A stretch of 64,000 nucleotides of DNA, taken from Thuidium tamariscinum (taxonomy: Eukaryota > Streptophyta > Bryopsida > Hypnales > Thuidiaceae). Position numbers and translations under genes: made by a program. This document shows positions 34,880 through 46,990 of the stretch, one piece after another (positions within the stretch are counted from its first letter, which is position 1; each line of letters starts with the position of its first letter). The stretch covers positions 4,774,001 through 4,838,000 of the forward strand of contig OX344753.2 of NCBI GenBank assembly GCA_947034885.2, written 5' to 3'. The notes below the pieces were generated by a model. The model had not been told where the DNA came from. It was given only the letters and a program-made list of their open reading frames with translations, and searched no databases.

Positions 34880-36373
34880 TCAACGTGTGGTATTACAAAA
34901 ATCTTCTTCTTTGGGTTCTGGACCTATCTCTTCAAGGTCTTTACGAGTAACACCTCGAGCTGTAGTACGCACTTTCCACTTCATCCAAGCGTGCTCAAAT
35001 TTAATTTGTGAATCCAATTGTCCCACCTCTTTCACTGATTCCACAAATTTCTTCTCATGTAGCTTTACAAGCTTCCGCAATACTGATACTTCTTCTTCTG
35101 TGGTACCGTATTGAGGAGCCATAGTGAGAAAATCTAGCTCTGAGGCACATTGTAGAGTAGCAACGTAGTTGGTCTTTTCTTCCTCATCTATTTGCCGATT
35201 GAGGACTCTTACGTCATTGTGCACCCGCCAACGTTCGCGTTCAAGAATTCTCAATTTTTGTTGAAGTATGGCATACACGTCCATTGGGTGTCCACGCTTC
35301 TCTTGTTTCTTGTAATAAAGATCTCTACTTTTTTTCATAGAAGCTAGGCGCTCGTCATTTTCAGAGATGGCCCTATGTATGGCCTTCATCTCTTCCTTCA
35401 ACATAGGGATGGTGTGTGCAGTTGTGCCAGCACTAAGTTCCAATGCTCTTATTTGGCGCAATTCTAATACATGTCTTTTCACCAAATCCAAGGCCTCAAT
35501 TGCTGAATCTAATTGAGCTTGGATAATGTCCACACTCTCTTCTCCATCACCTACTCTCCCATCTTGGAGGCCTTCAACAATTTTTTGGCCTACTTCCATA
35601 TGCTCATGACCCTCCCTGACTTGTTTTGGGATGTTTGATGGAGTTCCTCGGTCCTCCACCTTTCTTTTGCCTTTCTTGGCAAGTTCCAACTCCAAGGCCT
35701 TTTTTTGGTCGCCCATGCCAACATCCTCATCGTCGCTCTGGAAATTATACCCATTGTATTCATGGGTGTGTTCATCCGAGCTAGAATTAGGCGACCATAC
35801 TACGTCTTCATCCAAAACAGCTAACTTCCCAGGCTTCACTCGTGCCAATGACTTCTTCACATCAATTGTTTCACCTTCTGCCACAATAGATGCTTCTTCC
35901 ACATGGTCTCCAACTAGAAGCTCCTTCAATGTTGACCAGTCCACTTTTTTCTTCAATATGTTTTCAGCATACACCATTTGGACCAGGAAGAAACAGAAAT
36001 TGTCGTTTCTATATGGCTTGGTCTCCCCATACAACCTCATCCATACTTCCAAGCATCTGAGTGTGAAGTCTTCATCTTTGCAATATGCAAGATTGGCCTT
36101 GTTTTGCCCCAAATGAATCTTGTGGCGCCAATGTGGAAACAACTTGTTGATGTGGCACCAATCAACATATTTGTTGACTGTTTTGTAAGTCCAAGGCTCA
36201 GGTTCAGTCCTCCAACCCAAAAAAGCCTTGATTTTTGGATGTTGAAGGAGAGGCACTCGCTTCTTGTGACATTTCCCCTTCCTTTTACGGTCCTTGTCTC
36301 GAGCTGCCCTCTTCTGTGGTGAAGTCAATGGTTTGCCTGTACTAGGCTGGGCTGCTCCAGTCTCATCCTCCAT
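34880..36373 (-). CDS. G2: paralogue of G1/G4, coiled-coil protein
   Basis: Intact 497-aa frame from ATG 36373 with no intron. Residues 20-40 are strongly basic (KRAARDKDRKRKGKCHKKR), likely a nuclear signal or nucleic-acid contact. Residues ~50-150 form the family domain: W54, WCHINKLFP (72-80), RHKIH (83-87), NLAYC (94-98), RCLEVW (106-111), YAE (135-137) and VDWST (144-148). An acidic linker follows, then coiled-coil heptads over roughly 270-470. Unlike G1, there is no RING. The conserved C and H residues could bind zinc, but I recognise no known family. The island A2 and TATA-like box lie 340 bp upstream. Confidence 0.85.
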   Translation of the reverse strand: MEDETGAAQPSTGKPLTSPQKRAARDKDRKRKGKCHKKRVPLLQHPKIKAFLGWRTEPEPWTYKTVNKYVDWCHINKLFPHWRHKIHLGQNKANLAYCKDEDFTLRCLEVWMRLYGETKPYRNDNFCFFLVQMVYAENILKKKVDWSTLKELLVGDHVEEASIVAEGETIDVKKSLARVKPGKLAVLDEDVVWSPNSSSDEHTHEYNGYNFQSDDEDVGMGDQKKALELELAKKGKRKVEDRGTPSNIPKQVREGHEHMEVGQKIVEGLQDGRVGDGEESVDIIQAQLDSAIEALDLVKRHVLELRQIRALELSAGTTAHTIPMLKEEMKAIHRAISENDERLASMKKSRDLYYKKQEKRGHPMDVYAILQQKLRILERERWRVHNDVRVLNRQIDEEEKTNYVATLQCASELDFLTMAPQYGTTEEEVSVLRKLVKLHEKKFVESVKEVGQLDSQIKFEHAWMKWKVRTTARGVTRKDLEEIGPEPKEEDFCNTTR

Positions 36374-36692
36374 AACTATTGCTACCTGAGTACTATGCTA
36401 CTCTATGGTTAACTTAACTAATTGTTCTACGACTAAAATGTTCTTTTCTAAAAACCTAAATCCCTAGAACAAGCAAACTACACATTTACAAACCTATATG
36501 CATTTACAAAATGTTTTTTTTATAAAAAAAAAAAGGCACATACTCATACATAACAGTATGCCAAGCATGTGCAGAGCTCGAGCGCAAAAATGGCAAATCC
36601 CGACGTGAAGTATGGAATCCCTTGCTCACGGGCACGCAATCAGCCACATCTAAGTGGGTGAAGGTCAATGCGCAAAGCAAGGGAGGTGGACT

Positions 36693-36814
36693 ACGGGTCG
36701 GGGCGACTGCTTAAGTACCCGCAGTCGCCTAGGGCGCGTGCGCAAGGGCGACTGCGCATTCAAGGCGACCGCGAGTCCAGGAAGGTGCGCGTTTGCGGGA
36801 TGGGCGACCGCGCC
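36693..36814. promoter_or_regulatory. CpG island A2: repeat array upstream of G2
   Basis: Short array of the island unit, oriented CGCGGTCGCC toward G2 on the minus strand. A TATA-like TACTTAAG lies at 36717-36710 on the minus strand. The leader 36620-36720 is homologous to 43008-43110 upstream of G3. Confidence 0.7.
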
Positions 36815-38221
36815 TTCGGGTTTGGGGCTTCTAGTTCTTTTGTTGTTTTAACACCTTCATTATCAAATATTATAGTCTTTCACTCTATAAGTGATATTTT
36901 TTTTTTCCTATGCAACCTTTGATGATAATGTTTGTCATTTCTAATCAAGAGTGAAATAATAAAAACTTATGAAAATGTTTACATTCCGTTTTAATGAAAG
37001 CAAATTCGAAGGAGCTCAAAATAGGCCCTGGCCATTTACTGGTTAATGATTAGTTCAGTGACTTCTACGAAGTTAGCATCCCCTAAAGTCGTGAAGTCCC
37101 AAATTTGTAAGAATTTTGTATGGTTGAAATCGAAAAATCCTTTGTGTTGTAACTTTCTATAATCTTTGAAGATAATAGTTCACCAAAAAAAAGATATCTA
37201 TTTTCAATAATTTATTTCTGAGGAACCTCTCATGTATCTAGAAATGGTTTCGCAAGTAGTTAAAAAATAGTAGTCTTCTTCTATATTTACGAAAAAAACA
37301 AATTTGATACTGTATTAAAAGGTTTTAAAACTATTCAAATTATATATGATAAGGGAAATAAATTGTAAATAGGCAAAGGTAGAAAATTATTGTACATGCC
37401 AAAATGGCAAAAAAGTGTTGATGGAATAACATAATTGACCATCCCTATGGTTTAAATGATTTCTAAACAACATAGTTCAGTACTATCTATCATTTTCTTC
37501 CTTCTTTGAAAATATTGCAAACAAAACAAAATAAAGGAATTCAATCTATAATAGTATATAGGATAAAGAAGTTAAATATACCATGAATAAATGAATTCAC
37601 ATCCATTCTTCCAAAATGTAATAAACAAATTATTGTAAAGCATGATGACAAACTCCATTTCCTCATCCAAATATCCAATATGTCAGTAAGCCAATCTAAA
37701 ATCATTAAAGAAAATAAAAAAATATAGTGCCTTTCAATATTTTCTTGGTTTCTCCCATTACAAATTTATAACTTCATTTTGACATTCAAACTTAACCAAT
37801 TAGCTATTCATAAAAGGTAACAAAACCGAATATTTGGAATTAAATTTCGTTTCCATTCAAAATTTCTAAATTGAAATCTTGTACTTTATTCAAGATCTAT
37901 AGCAAAACTATCAAACATGGAATGGCACAAGAAACTTCTCCACACGTAAAGCCATTAACTCCTTAATGACAAGGCGCCAAGGCCTATTTTGAGCTTCTTG
38001 GAATTTGTTGTAAATTGAAAAAATTGTCTACATTTTGACAAGTTCGACAACTTTCTTTTAATTAAAATTGTTCAAATTCTAATTCAAGTATTCAACATGT
38101 TAGATCTTTCAAAGAATTTTATGTTGTAGACCATTTATCGTAAGTTCAAGAAAGACTAGGGTGGCCCGTGCCGTTGCCACGGTCTAAAAGAAAAGAAAAA
38201 AATATTTTTATAAATGTATAA
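36815..38221. other. AT-rich sequence, no gene
   Basis: Nothing coding. Near 38160 there is a GC-rich phrase CCCGTGCCGTTGCCACGG that introduces the tandem repeat starting at 38222. Confidence 0.45.
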
Positions 38222-38512
38222 AAACTTCAAAATTCAATAACTTTCATTTCGTAGGTTGGAACACCGTGAATCAAAGCCCGTGCACCCCTCCTCGCCGAGG
38301 GCTTTCCGACGGTACCAAACAGGCACCCGGGGGACTCACGGTCCGGGAGATCTCAACGTAACATATAGAAACTTCAAAATTCAATAACTTTCATGCCGTA
38401 GATCAGAACACCATGAATCAAAGCCCGTGCACCCCTCCTCGCCGAGGGCTTTCCAATGGTACCAAACACGCACCCGGGGGACTCACGGTCCGGGAGATCT
38501 CAACGTAACAAA
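38222..38512 (+). repeat. Two-copy tandem repeat, 147-bp unit
   Basis: Copies start at 38222 and 38369 and differ at few positions. The second half of each unit is GC-rich (GGCACCCGGGGGACTCACGG) in an AT-rich setting. Function unknown; it does not resemble rRNA or tRNA. Confidence 0.85.
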
Positions 38513-39873
38513 CATCCAAACAAACAAACAGCCTATCTTCATAGGAGGGTTGACCGGTTTTGGTACACTTTGGCCATAGTACTCTTGATTTTCCGGGAGT
38601 ACTTTCAAAATACAAAAACAATTTTTAAAAAATATAAAAATATAGAGAATGTATATTTCTTCTAGAAGAAGATATCCGATGAAGGAAAAGTGTAGAAAAG
38701 GTTTCTAAGTAGGTGAAGTGGTGAACTAGAAAAATACAAATGGCTCATAGAAATAGGCACTTTTATTTTTCAATTTGTAAAAAATAGGGAAATTGGCCAA
38801 ATTGGATCTTAACATTTTTATAAAAACTATATATGTGTAAATTTTCAAATTTTATAAATCTTTTATTATCATTCCATAAATAGAAACATCTTTCCAGAAA
38901 ATTGGAATCATTCTAATTATTTGGTATTTTCTATCATACATTCACACTATAATTCTAGAACTCTAGGTTTAGGGTAATATTTTTCAGATTTATAATAAAT
39001 AAAATTTGAAAATAAAATTAAAGTTTTCTTTGTGTATTAAGAATGAAGACTTAAATTAGTTTTGCCCTATCGGGAATTTGTCATTGAAAATTTCGAGTAA
39101 GTACATTATGTCCCCCTTTGCCCTTCAAGGATTAAGTATTGAATATTAGTTTCTTTTAAGCTTTCTTCATAAATTCATATTTCATAATGATCGGAAATTT
39201 TTAATAGAAAATTCAAATTCTGAATACATGCACTAGTCAATCATGTCAATTCATCTCTAATTCATCTCTAATCTAAAAAATCACCTAAAAATCTTTGCAC
39301 GTAAGGATTGAGGAGCAAAGAAATGGAGGATACAATTATCAAGGACTTTTTAGTTTCACTATACGGATAAAGGCTCATCATATTTTATTTAATTACTACC
39401 AACTTGAACTCTTGAAGTGAATGAAGTCTCAAATATTTGGGTCCTTTGTTGCTTGAAGTCCCATATCTCTTAAGTCTATTTTAAATCTTTAAGGATGTAA
39501 ATTACTAGAGGAAAAAAATCCCTTATACTATAGAGTACTATGGACAAAAAAAACCTATAACATTTTGGGAATTGTAATTTTACTCAATATTGTCTATTAT
39601 TGGGAAAAAAAATTGCACACTAAAGGGCCAACAAACATGTCAATGTCATTGACTTCAAGCAATCAAGTGACTATTTAAAAATATGACAAAATATTTTTAA
39701 AAAAATTAAAAATAAAAAATGACAAAATAATGAAAATCCTTTAACACAATTTAACAAGTAATTTGAACACGTTCACTTTCAACGACACTAGTATGAGAGC
39801 TTGCAACAAAGAGCTTGTGAGCTAAGAGCCATGACTCCATGAGGCATGAGCATGAAATTTGTGAGCATATTAA
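38513..39873. other. AT-rich sequence, no gene
   Basis: No gene, no clear repeat boundary. Confidence 0.4.
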
Positions 39874-40965
39874 GGGTGAATGCACGAAACACTTGTACTA
39901 TTTGTTGCGTTTTTTTGGGTTGACCGCTTTAAGATGGCTCTAACTTTTGAATAAAAAACTAAGTGTCCAAAATAAAAAAACACCTCCTCGATATCTTGAC
40001 TCAAATTATTATTCTTATTTCTTACAAATTAAAAAAAAACATTTGATATTTAAAATTCAATTTTGTTAATTTGTCACACTTTGACATTGTGGGGTTTTTA
40101 GTACTATTTAGAACCCAGAAAACCGAATTTTGAGTTGAATATTTGAGTGGATATTCTATTAGTAGACTTGTAGCTTATCTCCAAAGGAATTATAAAAATA
40201 GTCATTTTTTGGATGTATAGAAGTCCACAAAGAGACCTTCTTTCTACTTGCTTTTTGAAACATATTAAACATTTTTTTGGTGATTTTCTTGGTCAAGCCT
40301 TATCACCAAAAAGTCTTCTCAAATGGCCAATTTTTAGATTTCATTAAATTTGTTTTTTCTATTTTTTACAAATTAAAATGTTGAAGTTGTATTTTTCTTC
40401 ACTAGGATTTTGGACATAGAACACATAGAATTCCGGTGAAGAAAATACATACTTCAATGTTCTAATTAATAAAAAATAAAAAACATTTTTGAAAATAAAA
40501 ATAAAAATTGGCCATTTGAGAAGATTTTTTGGTGATAAGGCTTGACCAAGAAAATCACCAAAAAAATGTTTAATATGTTTCAAAAAGCAAGTAGAAAGAA
40601 GGTCTCTTTGTGGACTTCTATACATCCAAAAAATGACTATTTTTATAATTCCTTTGGAGGTAAGCTATAATTCTACTAAAAAAACATTCTCTCAAAATTT
40701 CAGCTCAAAATTCTTTTTTTGGGGTTCTAAATAGTACTAAAAACCCCTAAATTGGAATATGTGACAAAAAATTGGGGGCTATTTAAAAATAGTAAAATAT
40801 TTTTTTTAAATCTTCAAAAATTCTAAATGATGTATAATAGTTATGAGTACCCATTTTTTAAAATTTGAATCATTTGGAGCTAAAAAAACAAAAGTTATGG
40901 CTAAAAAACTAGTCACCACAAAACATGATGCAACACAGCAGTACAAGTGTTTCATGCAATCACCC
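39874..40965. mobile_element. GGGTGAATGC family element with internal palindrome
   Basis: Ends GGGTGAATGCACGAAACAC and GTGTTTCATGCAATCACCC. Inside, about 40196-40345 and 40500-40635 are inverted copies of each other, so the transcript would fold into a long hairpin. At 1092 bp it is longer than the 733-bp copy at 7167, because of this inverted segment. Nested in the giant hAT. Confidence 0.75.
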
Positions 40966-41260
40966 ATACAGCCTGCGTAATATATTATTTCCCCATACTC
41001 CCCAAAAAGGTGATCTTATGGACTTGATACAAACATGTCATATGACATTTCAACTCACAGTGAAGACAAATTTGACTCCAAGATATTAGATATTTTAACT
41101 TTTAAAATACAATGCATGGAAGGCAATGGTATGTACACTTTGTTTTGCCAAAGAAAAATTTATATATTCGTGTATAGTAATACAAAATGATAGGCTCACA
41201 TTGTTGCCAACAATTTCTTCTAATAGCTCAACAATTTGCCTTCAACTAATGCATTCATCA

Positions 41261-42916
41261 CTACAGGGGGGAATCGCGCAATACAAATGTTGGAGGCTTC
41301 ATATACCATGGAGGCCCCAGGACCAAATTCACCACATCTGTACATGTTGGTCTCTCCTTCAGATCTTCATTTTTGAGTTGGCCCACCTTCATAGCAAAAT
41401 ACCTACATGCATCCATCGTTGTGAATGTCTCTTTGTCAAAAGGATACATATCCCCAATCTTCATAGCTTCCACCAGCTTTCCAATAGAATACGAGTCTGA
41501 CTGCTTTGTATATTTATGCCTCGATTGCATAATTGGTATGCTTGTATCCGAATTAGGTGGTCCAAATGTATAAAACAACTCTGGAGCCACCCACCATCGT
41601 CCCTCTTGTTGCTTCCGTGTCTCTTCCTTGGTAGGATATCCATAGTGCGATGGGGCTTTTTCGTTTACACAGCTTGTAATTCCGAAATCACAAATCCCAA
41701 TGTTGATTATTTCATTTGAATAATCAGGATAGTGCAACAATACATTTCTCGGAGATAAATCGTTGTGTAGCACTGATGATTGGTGCATGAGGTGAGTCAC
41801 GTACACCAAGGTCCATGCCAACTTTGCCTTATGCCTTCGAAAAAGGCTAACTTCCTTTTGTTTCTCTTCAGGAAGTTCTCTGATTCGATGCACTTCGTGC
41901 CATTCAGTAGTTCGTGACACCAGCTTATCCACATTCAGTAAGTCACCCAAATGACCTCCATTCCACCACAATGTATACGCTTCCATGGTAATTGAGTTTA
42001 AGGCAAAAAACTTAATTAAGCCTGCATGATTTAAAGGGCATGCCAAGGCCTCTACGGACCGCTCTACCCGTTGATCACGCAAGTCCTTCATTTTTGGCAT
42101 TTTCCCCGCAAAAGCAATATTTGGTGGAATGGTATCTAGACCTGTTATTCGAACCTTTCGCACCATTCCGTGGCCACCTTCACGAGAAAAACCACCGAGG
42201 GCCTCAACCTTTGCCGTGGGTGGAATCCATATGATACTCACTCCACCATCTCTTGCAAATGCAGCCTTCACAGCGTCATTTTTCCACTTGAAACCCCTTG
42301 ATCCAAACTTTGACAATCTCTTGGCCGCAGTATGCCACCACTCCATCTTCGCACAGAATTCCTTTGCCTCTTCATCTTCCACTCGTCCTGTGATTGGTGC
42401 ACGGAACTCTATCATCAATTTCTTGGTATTAAAAGTTACTGCCTAAATAGTATCAGTCATCCAATCACAAAATCTAGAATTGTACGTTAAGTCCACGTCT
42501 TTGAAGTCCTCTGATTCATAACACTTGCTTAAGATTCGGGCCTCCAAATCCCCCGTCAGCTTCTCCGTACCTGTTCCAGCATCCCTCAAATAGTTTGCCT
42601 CCAAAAATTGTACACTTTTGCCAGCGTACCATTGAAGGCACACCTCGTATGCATACTTCGTATAACTTGAAGGAGGATATGTTGGATCCTTATCATGAGC
42701 AGACCTGGACTTCTTTTTCTTCAATCGAGCTTCATTCCCTGTTGTTTCGCTTGTAAATATAGGCTCTAGAAAGTGTTGTGGATCATCCAAATCCCAAAGG
42801 GATTTTCGCCTCAAGGTACTGGTACCCTCTGTGGGATTAGGCATTTCTGAGAATATTGGATGAGTATCCAAAACACCTTTGTGCCTCACGTCGCCATCTT
42901 CTATTGGGTTGGACAT
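41261..42916 (-). pseudogene. G3: protein-kinase-domain gene, one in-frame stop
   Basis: Cargo gene on the minus strand from ATG 42916. The frame runs 157 codons to TAG at 42445-42443 and continues in the same frame to 41261. The 385 residues counted from the Met at 42418 show a complete kinase core: glycine-rich loop GGFSREGGHG (75-84), a candidate ATP-binding Lys in AFAGKMPKMK, catalytic loop HNDLSPRN (218-225; R of HRD is N), DFG (244-246), APE (278-280), the subdomain IX Asp in SDSYSIG (308) and ERP (355-357). So ATP binding and phosphotransfer look possible. The N-terminal ~250 residues match nothing I know. Whether the TAG inactivates this copy depends on the truncated product. Its island A3 lies about 190 bp upstream. 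Confidence 0.82.
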
Positions 42917-43104
42917 TGCGTGTAATCGAAAGCTTCACCGTAGCTTTGAGGAATATTATAGATCAAAATGACAAAAAAATCCCCCCAAAATCGAATAAAG
43001 GACCCCGGCCCACGGGCATGCATTCAGCCACTCCAAGGCGGGTGAAAGACAATGCGCAAGGCCAAGGCAAGATGGTGAATGCGGTCCCGGAGACTGCTTA
43101 AGTA
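42917..43104 (-). promoter_or_regulatory. Leader and TATA-like box of G3
   Basis: TACTTAAG at 43104-43097 (minus strand) sits at the gene-proximal edge of island A3, about 180 bp before the ATG. The segment 43008-43110 is homologous to the G2 leader (36620-36720), though G2 and G3 proteins are unrelated. Confidence 0.6.
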
Positions 43105-43298
43105 CCCGAAGTCGCCCCAGGCGCGTGCGGATCCAGACGCGACTGTGGGTAGGCGACCTCGGGTGCGTAGGGCGACCGCGGGTAGGGCGACCGCGACTGG
43201 GGGCGACCGCGACTGGAGGGCGACCGCGGCTGGGGGTGACCGCGGCTGGGGGGCGACCGCGGATGGGGGGCGACCGCGGTTGGGGGGCGACTGCGTTT
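43105..43298. promoter_or_regulatory. CpG island A3, main part, upstream of G3
   Basis: Array of GGGCGACCGCGG units on the plus strand, which is the CCGCGGTCGCC orientation relative to G3. Very regular between 43185 and 43290. Confidence 0.75.
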
Positions 43299-43650
43299 GA
43301 GGAGCTCCCTTACTCTGAAGAAAGAGCTTCCTCCACGCAAGGCCGGGAAGGAGGTGTTTATATCGCAAGGCAGTATCAAGGGAGTTGAGAATGAGAATGT
43401 GGTGGAAGTTTTGCTCGGGAAGGCAATTGTGCTGTGCACTGCCAAGTGTCGAGATAATCCCGTGTCGTCGGAGCTGCAAGTGAAAAGTGCTCATCATGTT
43501 TTCAATCGAGTTTATGATGTCTACAACAAAAAACTTCTGAAGATGGATAAAATCGAGAAATTTCTCGTTGAAACTCGAACTTCAACCCTGCTGATAGAGC
43601 ATTGCGAGACACTGGATGAAACCTATTTAGTAAATAGAATATTCTCTTAA
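43299..43650 (+). other. Open frame without ATG between two island halves
   Basis: 117 codons open on the plus strand (KAGKEVFISQGSIKGVENENVV.. to LVNRIFS and TAA). There is no ATG at the start, composition is balanced rather than AT-rich, and it differs from all neighbours. It could be a captured host exon. I recognise no family; it may be chance. Confidence 0.3.
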
Positions 43651-43652
43651 GG

Positions 43653-43860
43653 GGCGACCGAGCCTGGAATGGTAGTGTGTTCTGACGCAACTTGTGGCAC
43701 TGGCGATCGCCCTTGAGGCGCGGTCGCCCCTTACCCGCGGTCGCCTTACTTTCAGGGTTTGCAAATTTTGTTAAGCTTCTTCATGCAGAGGGCTTGCCCC
43801 TTTGGTTCAAAATAAATAAATAAATTGTGAAGCGTGGTCGCTCTAAAGGCGGTCGCTTTA
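43653..43860. promoter_or_regulatory. CpG island A3, second part
   Basis: A few more island units (GGCGCGGTCGCCCC, ACCCGCGGTCGCC) on the right of the open frame, in the opposite orientation to the main part. Confidence 0.55.
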
Positions 43861-45699
43861 CATGACAACTAAAAATTTGTCATTAGGGAATAGTTTAATG
43901 TATTGTATCCTAGTTTTTTAGTAAATGGAAAATCTCATTGTACTAAAATCTAACATTTAATAGAACAAAGCATTTGAGCCAAATGGAGTGAAGAATTAGA
44001 AGAGGTTATACCTTTGCCAAACTAATGCAAATCTTTGAATGCAATTCAATGAACATTCTCCAACTATGAATTTTAAACCTCTAAGTGATTTGAATTTTGT
44101 TTTATCCATAATTGCTCTTTTGAATACAAGTAGTAGATTTTGAGGAAAAAAATGAATTGAGGCACATATAGTTGTAGGATCCTATATTATGCTAGTTTGA
44201 AAAGTGGTGGAGGAAATTTCAAATTTTTCTACCATGAGAATTACCTTGCTATTAACATTTGAATTGGTTGAAATTCTTTTGAGGGCCGTGACATGTAAGA
44301 AAATCTGGAAGTTGCCCTTCATACAATCACATTTATATAAAACAATTGCCGTAAATGGTGGTGCTTATTTATACCAATGTTTAGAGGCAATTGATAATAT
44401 ACTTGAGAACTTTTTAACCATTTGGAAGTGTATAACATTTTGGGAAAACATGGCAAGTAGATAGGAATATTGAATGATTTCAAAGACTAAGTTGTTAGTA
44501 GTTCAATTCTAGAATTGAAAATGCTAATTTCAATGGTTCAAATTTCAAAGAATTATCCTACACATTATATTTTAATTATTGTAATAAATTTTGAATATTG
44601 AATTAAATGAAGAACTTTACAAACCATTGTACAATTTTTTATTTTTTATTTTTTGAACAAATGGGAGATCTATTGCATCCCAAATCCCTCTTAAAACTCG
44701 TGACGGATGCTACTATATGAGCCTAAGAATGTGAGTCCCTAAGACTAGAAGACGATTCACTTATAATATACGTGTCTAGATCATAGAAAAGAGATTTCTA
44801 GTACACTTATGTTATACACACTTATATTATAGGGTATATGTTATAAACACGTTGAAATATTCTATAGTTGTGGCATACCTATTTATACTCTCTTGATCCA
44901 TAATTCCATAAGTGATAATATTATATTTTCTTTACCTTGATAATCTCTGCATTTACCTAGTTAGAACTTGTACGCTTATAATTTTAAGGAATTGTTAAAG
45001 TGTATAAGAACTTGTCCTATCTCAAAAAACTAAAGAGGATTGATATTAATTTGTAAAGGATAAAGGCAAGGATTAGAATAGAAGAAAACTCAAAATAATC
45101 CTTGATATTTTAATAAGATTATAACATATTGTTGGACAATAATACAATATACAATAGCTACATTTTAGAATATTTAAATCCTATAATTTTTCCACTTTGA
45201 ATTTAGATTTTGTAATACTTTATTTTTGAAATGAATTTGCAAAAAATAAAATTAAATATGTATTTGAAAAAATGGAAGAACTATTGTATTAAGATGAATC
45301 CAATATACAAAGCGGCCAAGCTTGAAAAGGGCCGAAAGGCTAGATAGAAAAGGAAATTGAGCACTAAAATCCCCCCCCTTCATGTTCCAAATGATGATAT
45401 CATCAATCCTGTGACCAATAACTAAGGAATCTTTCAATATTTGATCTACGATTTCACCTTAAAGAAAATAATGTTTTGTTCTCTCTAAATAGTTATTTAA
45501 GTAGAGGTTGATTTAAAGTTGACCCCTAACCTCAACTACTAATAGCTTAAAAATTTAATTTTTTTCCGAGAATTCCAAAGGTGAGGTTATATCACTTAAC
45601 ATCTTTTGAATGAGTATTCCAAATAAGGCATCACAGAATTTAATGCATATGAGTTTATGCACAACAAGAACCAATTTTTTTATAAAATAAAACAAATTA

Positions 45700-46165
45700 T
45701 TGGATTGAATGAGGTTCCCAATGCAAACCTCTTTTGAAAAAGAGGGAAATTGTTTTTTTTTATGAAATGAGGTTTGCAATGTAAACCACGCCAAAAAAAG
45801 AGGGAATTGTGTTTTTGAAATAAATGAGGTTTCCAATGGGAACCACATCCAAAAAAATGTGTTTTTGAGTGCAATGAAGTTCTCAGTGGGAACCCTTTAA
45901 AAAAAAGGGGTTCAAGATAAATATGTTTTTGAATTAAATAAGGTTCCTAATGAAAACCCTTACTAAATAATTAAGATATTAGTTTTATAATTAAATGAGG
46001 TTTCTGATGTGAACCTCTTAAAAGAAAATGCACTTTTGAATTTAATGAAGTTATGATGGGAAACTTTCTAAAAAAATAAAAAAATATGTCTTAGAATTAA
46101 ATGAGGTTCCCAATAGAAACCTCCCACAAAAACAAGGCTAATGTGCTTTTGGATTCAGGGTCTTT
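45700..46165 (+). repeat. Degenerate tandem repeat, ~60-bp unit
   Basis: About eight copies of a unit with the core AAATGAGGTTCCCAATG and AACC followed by an A-rich run. Copies differ by many substitutions and small indels. Non-coding. Confidence 0.75.
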
Positions 46166-46990
46166 CACACCATAATCATCATATTCTAAAACCCAAAAAA
46201 GAAATTCATGTTTTATTATGCTCTTGGATGTTGATTGGGGGTCGTAAGGAAAACAAAGAAATGATGTGATTTTGTATTTACAATGGCTCTCAAATGTCAC
46301 CTTCAACTTAAATAAAAAAACAATAAAGAATAGACATGCTTCTATATTTTTTTATGTAAGCAATATGGATCCAAAAAAGAAGGTTGAATAATACTTAGTA
46401 GTCCACTTGGTAGTTATTTTTATATAGAATACTTTTGCAACAATTTCTTTAGTTAGATATTTTTCCCACCAAATTAGATGGTGTACAACTTTGGACATCA
46501 TTATTAATCTATATAAAATGAATCTCAGCTTCCTATGCTCAAAAATTACACACCAAATATTGGTGGAAATGTATACCATTGCATTTTAACTTATATAGGC
46601 ATTCAATTACATTATTGAGCATTTAGCTTTGACATACTTCAGGTCATTACTACACTATTGTAGTTGAATTCATGATTTTTTTTTATTGATACTGAGATTT
46701 TTCTTTTCATTCCTACAATGCATTTTTCTTTCAAGCCTTTCATTGATTGTGTTATTTTTATATTTATTTTCTCATGGAATTTTCTCCAAATGAGCATTCT
46801 TTAGTTAATATGATTTCCCTTTTTATTTTATAAACTTTTATTTTTTGAAAAAATGGGCATTTCCTTGTTCTTTTACACACCATTTCTTCCCATGAATCCT
46901 TTTTTTAGTTCACATCGGCTTCCTTTTCATTTCTACAACTATTTTTCAGAGGGCGAAATCCAAAATTCAGATTTCCTTGGTGAACAACCT
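46166..46990. other. AT-rich sequence, no gene
   Basis: No gene or clear repeat. Confidence 0.4.

Noticed and set aside
38222-38512. rRNA or tRNA fragment
   Set aside because: GC-rich tandem units do not show any rRNA motif or cloverleaf that I can recognise.
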